Origin: CAZUTK01 sp964623265
GTDB lineage: Bacteria; Electryoneota; B3-LCP
Length of the DNA: 64,000 nucleotides
NCBI GenBank assembly: GCA_964623265.1
Contig: CAZUTK010000006.1
Location: 1-64,000 of the forward strand
Reading direction: 5' to 3'
Each line of letters begins with the position of its first letter. The first letter of the stretch is position 1. The notes beneath the pieces were generated by a model. That model did no database searches, was not told where the DNA came from, and worked only from the letters and a program-made list of their open reading frames with translations. The translations under genes and the position numbers were made by a program. Shown piece after piece: positions 31,609 to 40,446 of this stretch.

Positions 31609-34395
31609 ATGATGCAAAAGGCAGTCTGGTTCTCGTTATGTGTGATTCTGCTCTTCGGTGCGCAGGTCTGGGCGGATGTCCACGGCTTCACGGCATCGAA
31701 CACGCCGGTCGTACGAGTTCAGAATCCATCGGTCCCCGGTTCCTCCTTCGCGGCGGACGAAGTGGACACCGTCTATTACAGCGAAAATTTTGAATCCGGC
31801 GTCGGGGGATGGACCTTCGTGGATGTCACCGCCGCAGGAATTAAGTGGCACACAGACACATTCAACGCATATCAGGGCAACTCCTGGTGGTGCGGAGATC
31901 CCGCCATCGGAGGTTATGACAATCACTGGCTGCAGTATCTGGTCTCCCCGGCATTGAACTTCACCGGCGTGACCAATCCGGTTCTCACCTTCAAACTCTA
32001 CTACAATGTGGAAACCCCCGGAGGCGAACCGCCCCCCTACGACGGCTGGGATGGATGCAACGTCTGGGCTTCCGTTGACGGCGGCAGCACCTGGTCCGTC
32101 ATCAACCCCACTGCGCCGGCGTACAACTGCCAGAACCTCTACAGCTTCGGCGTGGAGTGGGGTATGGGACCCGGCATCGCCGGCTGGGGCGGCGCATCGG
32201 GCGGTTGGGTGGACGCCAGTTTCAACCTCGCCTCGCTGGTCGGCCAACCCAATGTGAAAATCCGCTTCGCGTTCTCCAGCGACCCGGCTTATTGCACCAT
32301 TCAAAATCCCGCTATGATAGGTATGTTCGTGGATAACATCCTGATCACAGCGGGCTCGACGACGCTGCTGAGCAACAACGCCGACGGCATCGCCATCCCC
32401 GGCCCGATGACCTTCGACACCGGCGGTTCCGCGGGGGATTACTGGACCTGGACTACTACCTCCTCGCACAGCGGCACCCACAGCATGCAGTGCGTCACCA
32501 CCAATCACTTCAACCTGTCCGACGCGCTGGTCAGCCCCTGGCTGGACATCATGCCGAACGCCTTCACCGCCTTCCGTTTCTGGCTCTGGTGCGATATGCC
32601 CGACTTCGACGGCGACGGGAACAACACCCTCGAGGACTACTATCACATGGAAGTTTCCACGGACGGCGTCGTCTGGAATGAGGTGTTCTACGACTACGGC
32701 GACAGCACCCGTCCCGGCGGCGCGCTCGTGGGTTGGGACGACTACCTGCCCGGCGATCCCTTCAACGGCAACATCAATATGGATCTCTCCGCTTACGCGG
32801 GCGACCAGATCAAGCTGCGCTGGCGGGTGATTACCGATGCCAACAACGACGGCGGCATAGGCACCGGCCTCTATATTGACGACCTCGAACTCTTCACCAC
32901 CGGCTATCAGCACGATTGCGCCGCGGAAAATATGTACGTTCCGATGCCCACTTCGGTGTACTTCGACACCATTCACTGCTCCGTGGATCTGCACAACTAC
33001 GGCTTGAGCAACGAGCCGCTGGTGCCGGCGTTCTATCGCATCAATACCGGAACGCCGCAACCGCTGATCCCCTGGGCGGTCATCCCTTCGACGCAGACCG
33101 TCGTGAAGACCTTCAACTGGGTCACGCCGAACCCGGGCAACTACTTCTTCGATTCCTGGACGGCGCTGGCATCGGACGAAAACCGCGCCAACGACACCAG
33201 TAAAGCCGGCTTGGTGGAATTGACGGCGGCGAACGTCTTCGAATTCGGCTACGACAACCGCCAGTACAGCTACGAACCGAGCGTCTATTACTTCAACTTC
33301 GACCCGGGGGAAGGCGCCTACATCCGCTATACTCCCAATGACGACGGAGTGAACTTCAACATCAGCGGGCAGACTCTGAAGGCGCTTTTCCACAACACCG
33401 GCCAGATCCGCATTCACATCTATCAACAAGGCACGGCGACTCAGCCGGGTTCTGAAGTCACCAACTTCGTGGCGAACGTGACCCAGGTCTATCCCGCCTG
33501 GCAGACATTCGACATCTCAGGCGTCGGCTACCTGCAGAATATGCAGCATGACTTCTGGGTCTTCTACGAAACCATCACCGCCGGCACCGCCCAGATCATG
33601 GGCTGGAACGACATCATCCACGGTGAAGGCCATTTCTTCGCCAACTTCGGCAGCGGCATGGGACCCTCCAACTACGACTTCTTCGCCCGCGCCGTCTTCC
33701 AGCCCGGCACGGCGGCGACCGTCACCATTAACCTGACGCCGATCAATCCGCCCATCCAGATCCCGGCATCCGGCGGCAGCTTCAACTACAACATCACGGT
33801 CGTCAACACCACCACGACGCCGCAGACCTTCGACGGCTGGGTTATGGTGCGGCTGCCGAATATGTCTTACTACGGACCCGTCCTGGGACCCATCAACAAC
33901 CTGACCCTCCCGGGCGGCGGCACCATCACCCGCCTCCGCTCGCAGACGGTACCGGCGAGCGCTCCGGCGGGCAGCTACCTGATGGAGGGCCGCGTGGGCG
34001 ATTATCCCAACACCATCTGGGATACGGGTACCTTCCCCTTCACTAAGCTCACCACTGGCGACGGGATGCCGGTGACCGGCTGGGAGAGCACGGGCGAGAG
34101 CTTCGATGATCTGATTGCGGCGAATATGCCGGCGCAATTCGCTCTGCTCGGCGCCTACCCCAATCCCTTCAACCCGACGACCACTCTGAGCTTCGCTCTG
34201 CCGACGGCGGCGAAGGTGACGCTGAACGTGTACGACGTCAGCGGGCGCTTGGTGGCGTCGTTACTGGACGGCTGGCGCGAAGCGGGAGTGCACGAAGTGA
34301 CCTTCGATGGTTCGCATCTGGCTTCCGGCATCTACCTGTATCACCTGAATTCGGGAGATCAGAGCTTCACCGGCAAGATGGTGCTGATGAAGTAA
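31609..34395 (+). CDS. Large secreted protein with type IX-like sorting tail
   Basis: A 928-residue exported protein. A signal peptide (1-22) is followed by two jelly-roll/MAM-like modules near residues 55-250 and 265-440, each with segments such as MFVDNILI or YIDDLELF seen in immune-inhibitor-A-type proteins. A CARDB-like region (about 440-550) and another beta module come next, then the shared domain (709-819). The tail AYPNPFNPTTTLSFALP to the final MVLMK (850-928) is a type IX secretion-like sorting domain. No catalytic motif is evident. A GGAAAGG ribosome binding site precedes the ATG, and a strong terminator follows. Confidence 0.88.
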   Translation: MMQKAVWFSLCVILLFGAQVWADVHGFTASNTPVVRVQNPSVPGSSFAADEVDTVYYSENFESGVGGWTFVDVTAAGIKWHTDTFNAYQGNSWWCGDPAIGGYDNHWLQYLVSPALNFTGVTNPVLTFKLYYNVETPGGEPPPYDGWDGCNVWASVDGGSTWSVINPTAPAYNCQNLYSFGVEWGMGPGIAGWGGASGGWVDASFNLASLVGQPNVKIRFAFSSDPAYCTIQNPAMIGMFVDNILITAGSTTLLSNNADGIAIPGPMTFDTGGSAGDYWTWTTTSSHSGTHSMQCVTTNHFNLSDALVSPWLDIMPNAFTAFRFWLWCDMPDFDGDGNNTLEDYYHMEVSTDGVVWNEVFYDYGDSTRPGGALVGWDDYLPGDPFNGNINMDLSAYAGDQIKLRWRVITDANNDGGIGTGLYIDDLELFTTGYQHDCAAENMYVPMPTSVYFDTIHCSVDLHNYGLSNEPLVPAFYRINTGTPQPLIPWAVIPSTQTVVKTFNWVTPNPGNYFFDSWTALASDENRANDTSKAGLVELTAANVFEFGYDNRQYSYEPSVYYFNFDPGEGAYIRYTPNDDGVNFNISGQTLKALFHNTGQIRIHIYQQGTATQPGSEVTNFVANVTQVYPAWQTFDISGVGYLQNMQHDFWVFYETITAGTAQIMGWNDIIHGEGHFFANFGSGMGPSNYDFFARAVFQPGTAATVTINLTPINPPIQIPASGGSFNYNITVVNTTTTPQTFDGWVMVRLPNMSYYGPVLGPINNLTLPGGGTITRLRSQTVPASAPAGSYLMEGRVGDYPNTIWDTGTFPFTKLTTGDGMPVTGWESTGESFDDLIAANMPAQFALLGAYPNPFNPTTTLSFALPTAAKVTLNVYDVSGRLVASLLDGWREAGVHEVTFDGSHLASGIYLYHLNSGDQSFTGKMVLMK
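33733..34065 (+). repeat. Shared pre-sorting domain, copy 1
   Basis: About 111 codons beginning LTPINPPIQIPASGGSF and containing YGPVLGPIN and APAGSYLMEGRVGDYP. The same domain occurs in the 34533 and 61274 gene products just before their sorting tails. Confidence 0.85.
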
Positions 34396-34424
34396 ATGTC
34401 CGTTCGCTGCACAGTTGTATCCTT

Positions 34425-34455
34425 GGGGCGCGGTACACCGCGCCCCATCTTTTTT
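34425..34455 (+). terminator. Strong intrinsic terminator after 31609 gene
   Basis: GGGGCGCGG (34425-34433) pairs with CCGCGCCCC (34438-34446) around a 4-nt loop, followed by ATC and six T (34450-34455). Confidence 0.9.
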
Positions 34456-34474
34456 CCGCTTGAAAAAATATTCC

Positions 34475-34503
34475 TTGATTTCGGCATTTCTTCAGCTTAT
34501 ATT
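34475..34503 (+). promoter_or_regulatory. Promoter of the M1 peptidase gene
   Basis: The -35 is TTGATT (34475-34480) and the -10 is TATATT (34498-34503), with a 17-bp spacer, just after the terminator. The leader is about 23 nt, with GGAGG at 34524-34528. Confidence 0.72.
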
Positions 34504-34532
34504 GTTAAATCGAATCATCCACCGGAGGTAAT

Positions 34533-36962
34533 ATGACATTGAAACGGTTCTTTGCAATCCTTCTTTGCACCTCGCTCTGCGCCGGCTGGGCGTACGCCGA
34601 CGCCTTCGTCTGGGGTCCCGGCGACAGGCCGGAAGAATTCCAGCCGCTCTGGGATATGGAATCTCTGCGCACCCCGGAGCGATTGATGCTGGACGAAACG
34701 GACGACAGCACCGGCTACGACGTCCGCTACTACAACATCGAGATTCGATTTCCCACCACGACTCCCCACAACATCGTCGGGAAAGTGGATATGCACTTCA
34801 TCGTGGATATGGGTCCCATCTCCCAGTTGAACCTGAACCTGCGCGATAATATGACCGTGGACAGCGCCCGGGTGAACGGCAGTCCGGTCACCTGGCAATT
34901 CGTCGGAACAGACGGATTGCGCCTGAATCTGACTTCACCGCTCGCGCAGGGCGCCGCCGCCGTCGCCACCATCTGGTATCACGGCGTGCCAATTCTCTTA
35001 CCCCCCCTGCAGTCGGGTCTGGCTTGGGGGACGCACCAGGGCACCCCCATCATCTACTCCCTCTCCGAACCGGACGGGTCCCACACCTGGTGGCCCTGCA
35101 AAGACGTCCCCTGGGATAAAGCCGACAGCACCCGCATGGTCTGGACGGTGCCATCAAATATGATCGCCACCGCCAACGGCATGCTGCAGAGCGTCACTGT
35201 GCCCCAAACAGGCTGGAAATCCTACGAATGGATCGAGCGCTATCCGATGGTGAATTACCTGGTGGTGGTCACCGCCACCAATTTCGCCCATTTCCGCAAC
35301 TGGTACGTCAACGCCTCCAACGACTCCCTGCCCCTCGATTACTACATCTTCCCGGAAGACTCCGCCGACGCGGTGCTCGATTTCGCCTTTATGGACAGCG
35401 TGATCGCTTACTTCGCCTCCATTTACGGCGAATATCCCTTTATGAACGAGAAATACGGCCAGGCGGCGTTTCTCTGGAGCGGCGGCGAAGAGCATCAGAC
35501 CTTGACCTCCGTCGGCGCCAGCCTGATCACCCCGACGGGCAACTACCACTGGCTCTACGTGCACGAAGCATCGCACCAGTGGTGGGGGGATTTAGTCACC
35601 TGCGAAACCTGGATGGACATCTGGCTGAACGAAGGCTTCGCCACCTACAGCGACGCCCTCTGGACCCAGTACTCCCAGGGGCAAACCGCCTTCATCAACC
35701 GCATGAACAGCTTCAAGACCACCTACATCAACTCCATCCCCACGCAGGGGAGCTTCCCCATCTACAACCCATCTTATATGTGGGGCGGCACGGTGTATCA
35801 AAAAGGCGCCTGGATTATGCATATGCTGCGCTACACTCTGGGTGACAGCATCTTCTTCACGGAATTCTGGCCGGAATACCGCAGCCGCTTCGAATTCGGC
35901 AATGTGAACACCGCCGAATTCCAGCAGACGATCGAAGACGTCTCCGCTCAGGATATGGATTGGTTTTTCGACGAGTGGGTCTATAAGGCGGGCTATCCGC
36001 AGTATCAATGGGGCTGGACCTCCACCCCGCAGGGTGGGCAGACTCTGGTGAACATCTCCGTGAAGCAGACGCAGACCGTCAGCGACATCATCCCCATCTT
36101 CAATATGCCGCTGCAATTCCGCATTGACAAGAACACCGGATCCGAAATCGTGACGGCTCGCGACAGCCTGGCGCATCAGGTCTTCAGCTTTCTGGTGAAC
36201 GGCACGGTGACCAACGTCCTCTTCGACCCGGACAACTGGATCCTGAAGAGCGCCACGCAGGGCACCTATACTCCGCAGCCCTACACCATCACGATGACGC
36301 CGGTCAACCCGCCCGTGCAGATCCCCGCCACCGGCGGCAGCTTCAATTTCAACGTCGCCATCCAGAATACGACGACAACTCAGCAGAGCTTCCAAGCCTG
36401 GATTATGGCGCGTCTGCCCAACGGAATTTGGCAGGGACCTCTGCTGGGTCCCGTCAGCCTGACCCTACCGGCGAGCGCCGGCATCACCCGCGCGCGGACG
36501 CAGAATGTGCCTGCCGCCGCGCCGGCGGGAAACTATCTCTACGAAGGGCGACTGGGCACCTATCCGCAGATCATCAACAGCGCCGCCAACTTCCCCTTCG
36601 TGAAGTTGACCACCGGAGACGGTGAACCCATCGCGGATTGGCTGAACGACGGCGACTCGTTCGCTCTATGGACGGACGCGGAAGCGAGCACTATACCGAC
36701 CGCATTCGCCCTGGCGCAAAATTACCCCAATCCGTTCAACCCGACGACCAACATCACCTTCTCACTGCCGGAAGCGGCGTATGTGAAGATCGCCGTGTAC
36801 AATCTGCAGGGGAAATTGGTCGCCGAACTGGTGAACGGATCCCGAGAAGCGGGCGTGCATATTGTCACCTGGGATGCTTCTCAGCAGCCGTCGGGACTGT
36901 ACTTCTGCCGCCTGCAGGCGGGCGCCCTCAGCGATGGGATTAAAATGTTGCTGGTGAAGTAG
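34533..36962 (+). CDS. Secreted M1-family zinc metallopeptidase with type IX-like tail
   Basis: An 809-residue exported aminopeptidase-like enzyme. A signal peptide (1-22) is followed by the M1 N-terminal beta domain (about 60-250) and the catalytic domain (about 255-500). The latter has HEASH (344-348) and Glu367, the complete HExxH-x18-E zinc site. The exopeptidase motif is GGEEH (317-321), where most M1 enzymes have GAMEN or GGMEH, and Tyr422 is a plausible transition-state Tyr. After residue 500 come a PDZ-like or beta segment, the shared domain (588-697) and the sorting tail from YPNPFNPTTNITFSLP (731-809). Location should be the cell surface or medium. Confidence 0.92.
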   Translation: MTLKRFFAILLCTSLCAGWAYADAFVWGPGDRPEEFQPLWDMESLRTPERLMLDETDDSTGYDVRYYNIEIRFPTTTPHNIVGKVDMHFIVDMGPISQLNLNLRDNMTVDSARVNGSPVTWQFVGTDGLRLNLTSPLAQGAAAVATIWYHGVPILLPPLQSGLAWGTHQGTPIIYSLSEPDGSHTWWPCKDVPWDKADSTRMVWTVPSNMIATANGMLQSVTVPQTGWKSYEWIERYPMVNYLVVVTATNFAHFRNWYVNASNDSLPLDYYIFPEDSADAVLDFAFMDSVIAYFASIYGEYPFMNEKYGQAAFLWSGGEEHQTLTSVGASLITPTGNYHWLYVHEASHQWWGDLVTCETWMDIWLNEGFATYSDALWTQYSQGQTAFINRMNSFKTTYINSIPTQGSFPIYNPSYMWGGTVYQKGAWIMHMLRYTLGDSIFFTEFWPEYRSRFEFGNVNTAEFQQTIEDVSAQDMDWFFDEWVYKAGYPQYQWGWTSTPQGGQTLVNISVKQTQTVSDIIPIFNMPLQFRIDKNTGSEIVTARDSLAHQVFSFLVNGTVTNVLFDPDNWILKSATQGTYTPQPYTITMTPVNPPVQIPATGGSFNFNVAIQNTTTTQQSFQAWIMARLPNGIWQGPLLGPVSLTLPASAGITRARTQNVPAAAPAGNYLYEGRLGTYPQIINSAANFPFVKLTTGDGEPIADWLNDGDSFALWTDAEASTIPTAFALAQNYPNPFNPTTNITFSLPEAAYVKIAVYNLQGKLVAELVNGSREAGVHIVTWDASQQPSGLYFCRLQAGALSDGIKMLLVK
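36294..36623 (+). repeat. Shared pre-sorting domain, copy 2
   Basis: About 110 codons beginning MTPVNPPVQIPATGGSFNF with QGPLLGPVSLTLP and APAGNYLYEGRLGTYP. It is homologous to copies 1 and 3. Confidence 0.85.
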
Positions 36963-36981
36963 TCGCGGACGGATGAAACTC

Positions 36982-37030
36982 AAAGGAGCGCGACGCTCAC
37001 CGCAAACTGCGGCGGGTTCGCGCTCCTTTT
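36982..37030. terminator. Bidirectional terminator between convergent genes
   Basis: AAAGGAGCGCGA (36982-36993) pairs with TCGCGCTCCTTT (37018-37029), flanked by A and T runs, so it can work on both strands. It lies between the M1 peptidase gene and the DUF3108 gene. Confidence 0.82.
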
Positions 37031-37042
37031 CTCTCCGGAATT

Positions 37043-37876
37043 CTACTCGATCGGAACGGGGGTTCCTCGAGCGAATTCCCGCAATTCCGCGGTGAAAGAT
37101 CCGATCAGAACCTTCGATTTCAACAGGACCGGAATGCGGTATTCGTCGTCGGAAAACCAGATGAAGATGCGCCCCTTCTGCTTGAAGATGCCGGCGGATT
37201 CCAGCACCGGCTCCACCTTGAAGCACCGGAAGGTGCCGGCTCCCACCTCGATCTCCTCCAGCGCCAGCACATCCACCCGCAGCGGATAGGTCTTGCGAAT
37301 ATCGTGCGTCGGCACGTGATACGACCTGCCTACTTCGATATCCTGCAGGCGGAAATAATAGAGGGCGGTGATGGCATCCTGCACGAACAGCGGGATGCTG
37401 CTGGTATCCTTGGGCACGCCTTTATCGTACAGATATGCTTTGCCTCGACGCTGATCGTAATCCACCACTTTGACGTCGTGGTATGATCCTTCGTTCAGGC
37501 GCTTCTCGAAATACCAGGTGAAGATGCCGCGGTGGTCCATATACGAGTGAATCGAGTCATCCACGCGGAAGAAGGCGCTGAAAGTCTTCGAAGTCTGCGC
37601 CCAAGTATGAATGTGATAGCAGGAAGCACTGCGATAGTTCACCAGCTCCGGCATAATTTCTATGCCCGCTTCCCCGGCTTTGACAAAGCCGTATTTGACA
37701 TCGTACACGAACCGCTCGCCTGTCCCGAACCGGCCGTTTTCGATGACGCGGATCACGAAGCCCAGATCATCAATGACGAAGCCGATGGGTTCTCCGCGGC
37801 TTGGAGGAAACAAAGCTCCCAGCAAAAGGAAGATCACTGCGGGGATGCCGCACAACGCGAAGATTTTTTTCTTCAT
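37043..37876 (-). CDS. DUF3108 periplasmic protein
   Basis: The N-terminal basic-hydrophobic segment (residues 1-25) is a signal peptide. The remainder has the DUF3108 pattern: GERFVYDVKYGFVKAGEAGIEI at the start, SKTFSAFFRVDDSIHSYMD in the middle and FKQKGRIFIWFSDDEYRIPVLLKSKVLIGSF near the end. DUF3108 proteins are beta-rich periplasmic proteins of unknown role, often near envelope genes. The ATG (37876) shares its A with the stop TGA of the upstream sugar transferase, so it is the last gene of the long glycan operon. Confidence 0.88.
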   Translation of the reverse strand: MKKKIFALCGIPAVIFLLLGALFPPSRGEPIGFVIDDLGFVIRVIENGRFGTGERFVYDVKYGFVKAGEAGIEIMPELVNYRSASCYHIHTWAQTSKTFSAFFRVDDSIHSYMDHRGIFTWYFEKRLNEGSYHDVKVVDYDQRRGKAYLYDKGVPKDTSSIPLFVQDAITALYYFRLQDIEVGRSYHVPTHDIRKTYPLRVDVLALEEIEVGAGTFRCFKVEPVLESAGIFKQKGRIFIWFSDDEYRIPVLLKSKVLIGSFTAELREFARGTPVPIE

Positions 37877-39266
37877 CAATACGCCTGTTTGCCGAAGAGA
37901 ACTTCTCGGATGGTCNNNNNNNNNNNNNNNNNNNNNNNNNNNNNNNNNNNNNNNNNNCCACATAATACACGTCATAGCGCGTGCGCTCGGCGATGGATGT
38001 GTCGCCGCGCAAGCCGTTCACCTGCGCCCAGCCGGTCATGCCGCTGCGGACGCGGTGTCGTTCGAGGTAGCGGGGTACCGCCTGCCGGAACTGCCGGACG
38101 AAATGCGGCCGCTCCGGGCGCGGTCCCACCAGACTCATATCCCCTTTTAACACGTTGAAAAGCTGCGGAAGTTCATCCAGCGAAAATCTCCGCAGGAATT
38201 TTCCCACCCGCGTCGCGCGGGGATCGCCCTTCTTCGCCCAAACCGGACCCGTCTCCGTTTCCGCCTCCGGGATCATCGTCCGGAATTTGTGGATCTGGAA
38301 CGGACGACCATCCAGCCCGATCCTCTCCTGCGAATAGATCACAGGTCCGCGGGAGTCCAGCTTCACCAGAACCGCGATCAACAGCAGCAGAGGACTGAGC
38401 AAAATCAGGAGAAGCCCTGAAACCAGTAAATCCAGACTCCGCTTGATCACGCCCTTCCAGCCGAAAAGCGGCGATTCTTTGATCTTCAATAGAGGGATCC
38501 CCGCCAGAGTCCATGGATGCGCCTTGCCCTCCAGCGCCACCAGCGGATCCGGAGCGTAGAGAAATTCCAGATCAATCCCTTCGCATAGTCGGATGATCTC
38601 CTCCAACAGCGGCCGCTCCGCATGCTCCAGCGCGATGAAGAGCAAATCGAACCTCTCCCGCGACAGCAGGGACGGCATCTCCCGATACTCCCCCAACACG
38701 GGCTGGACAGCAGGATGCGGATCGCCGACCCGAATGTATCCCAGGCTGCGATATCCCAGATGCGGATTGCGATGCAGCCTCTCGTGGATTTCCTGCGCCA
38801 ATTTCCCCGTGCCGCAGACGGCCGCGCGCAATACGCCGATCCCCCGCCGGTAGAGCTTCCTCTGCAGACTCTGGATCGCGGCGCGTTCCGACGTTAGAAT
38901 CGCGATCGTGGTCACCGCGATCAGAGCGAACACGCCGCGGGAATACGAAAAATCCCGATAGAAGAACGCCAGAGTGAACAGCCAAGGCAAAGTTAGGATC
39001 GTGGAACGGGTGACGCGCACGAATTCGTCCACCGCCGAAATCCGGTCATGCAGACGATACAGACCCCGTGCAGCGAAGATGACGATGAAAATCAGCGCCG
39101 CCGCCGCCGAAAAAGCCAGATACCGGCTCTGCGGCGGAACTCCCAGAGTCACCGGCACGACCTTCGTCAACGGCGAATGGAACCGGAGCCAATAGGATAG
39201 CTTGAAGCTCCCCATCACCGCCAGCGCATCCAGAAGCAGCGCCGCCAGCGGGAAGAGCACCTCCAT
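37876..39266 (-). CDS. Polyprenyl-phosphate sugar-1-phosphate transferase (WcaJ/WbaP type), interrupted by assembly gap
   Basis: The membrane enzyme that loads the first sugar phosphate onto undecaprenyl phosphate. It has N-terminal helices (about 1-110), a CoA-binding/Rossmann-like middle (about 125-240), then KRSLDLLVSGLLLILLSPL, KFRTM, GPVW..KGDPRATRVGKFLRRFSLDELPQ (in parts) and SLVGPRPERP. The 42-N gap lies near the C-terminus, after YDVYYV. On the far side the frame TIREVLFGKQAY followed by TGA at 37876-37878 gives the true end, so the gene spans the gap. The start is ATG 39266; a TTG at 39293 is also in frame. Confidence 0.87.
37916..37957. other. Assembly gap (42 N)
   Basis: A run of 42 N inside the sugar-transferase gene. 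The recorded size is not compatible with the reading frame on both sides; the real gap should be 1 modulo 3 (for example 40 or 43). Confidence 0.97.
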
Positions 39267-39294
39267 TCGCGATCCCGGCGTTCGATGAACCAAT

Positions 39295-40446
39295 TCACAC
39301 CCCGCCGCGCGCCGGATTCAACAACTCGAGACAGGCATTCAGAACGGCATCCACGCCGATCTCCTCCATACAATCAGGGCAATCGCATTGATATTCGTAG
39401 CCCAGATAAAGACAAGGGGCGCAAGCCTTCGGGCTCTGCACCACCACCGCACTCGGGTTCAGAGGACCCCAGCGCTTCGGATCGGTCGGTCCGTGCAGCG
39501 CCGCCTGAGGCGTCCCCAGAGCGGCTGCCAAATGCATCACGCCGGTGTTGCCGCTGACCAGCAGCGACGCCCTTTCCAGCAGTGCCGCCATCTCTGGGAA
39601 ACTGAAACGATTGCTGTAGTCCAGAACCGCTTGCGGCGCAATTTCCCGCACCCGCGCGCAGATCTCCCTTTCCGAACCGTAGCCGGTCAGGAGAATGGAT
39701 ACTTCCGGATGGAGCTTCTTCAAGGATTCCCCTAGCGCGGCGTATTTCACGGCGCTCCACTGCCTCGGCTGCCCGTGAGCCCCGCAGCCGGGATGAAATA
39801 CCACCCAGGGCGGTTTCGGCAAGCCCTTTGCGTCCAGACTTCTTCTATCTTCGTCCGAAACGAAGTACTCCCCGTAGCGATCCTCATCCCCGACTCGAAT
39901 CCCCAGCGGCTTCAACAGATCGAAGAAGCAGTCCATCTCGTGCGCTTCGCGGCGATGCGGCACCGCAAAATGATACGCTCCTGCGCGGTTGGAATGTCCA
40001 GCCGTACGAAAACCGATGGTGACCCCGGCACCGGAAAACAGCGAGATCAGCGCCGTGATTCGCTCCCACTGGCTGCCGTCAATCAATACGTCGTAACCGG
40101 CTCGACGGATCTCCCCCCCCTGCGCGATCAATTCGTGCGGATGGGTGAAAATCCGCGCGAGCCGCAGGTATCGCACTCGATCCAACCGAATACTCCGCTC
40201 CAGAATCGGCTGGTTGATCTCGCTCCCCAGAAAATCCACCCGGATGCCGGGAAACTCCCGTTTCAAGATGCGCGCGATCGCCAGAAACAGCAGAGTGTCT
40301 CCCAGCGCGTTCAGCTTCACCAGAAGCGCCGACCGCGGCACCCGCCGCATCTGCGGTTTACCCTTGAAACCTCGCAGCAATCGGATGATCCCCCCCAGGA
40401 TCCGCCGATCCAGCGATTTTAGTCCCGGATTCCCGCGCAGCTTCAT
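39295..40446 (-). CDS. Glycosyltransferase family 9 (heptosyltransferase-like)
   Basis: A GT9 enzyme of 383 residues. It has ALLVKLNALGDTLLFLAIAR (GD motif for the acceptor side), PWVVFHPGCGAHGQPRQWS, and LVSGNTGVMHLAAALGTPQ with the nucleotide-binding end PTDPKRWGPLNP. GT9 enzymes add heptose or similar sugars to LPS core. The Cys-rich C-terminal stretch (CAPCLYLGYEYQCDCPDC) is a recurring feature of some GT9 proteins and may bind metal. It overlaps the upstream GT4 gene by ATGA. Confidence 0.88.
   Translation of the reverse strand: MKLRGNPGLKSLDRRILGGIIRLLRGFKGKPQMRRVPRSALLVKLNALGDTLLFLAIARILKREFPGIRVDFLGSEINQPILERSIRLDRVRYLRLARIFTHPHELIAQGGEIRRAGYDVLIDGSQWERITALISLFSGAGVTIGFRTAGHSNRAGAYHFAVPHRREAHEMDCFFDLLKPLGIRVGDEDRYGEYFVSDEDRRSLDAKGLPKPPWVVFHPGCGAHGQPRQWSAVKYAALGESLKKLHPEVSILLTGYGSEREICARVREIAPQAVLDYSNRFSFPEMAALLERASLLVSGNTGVMHLAAALGTPQAALHGPTDPKRWGPLNPSAVVVQSPKACAPCLYLGYEYQCDCPDCMEEIGVDAVLNACLELLNPARGGV

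Noticed and set aside
31636..33429. Minus-strand open frame of 597 codons opposite the secreted protein gene
   Set aside because: The plus strand has a signal peptide, beta modules and sorting tail; the antisense product is a repetitive Val/Gly/Ala/Arg sequence without family features.
37770..37875. Extension of the sugar-transferase reading frame through the N gap into the DUF3108 gene
   Set aside because: It depends on the gap being exactly 42 bases; the alternative frame gives the family-typical C-terminus and a stop that overlaps the next ATG.
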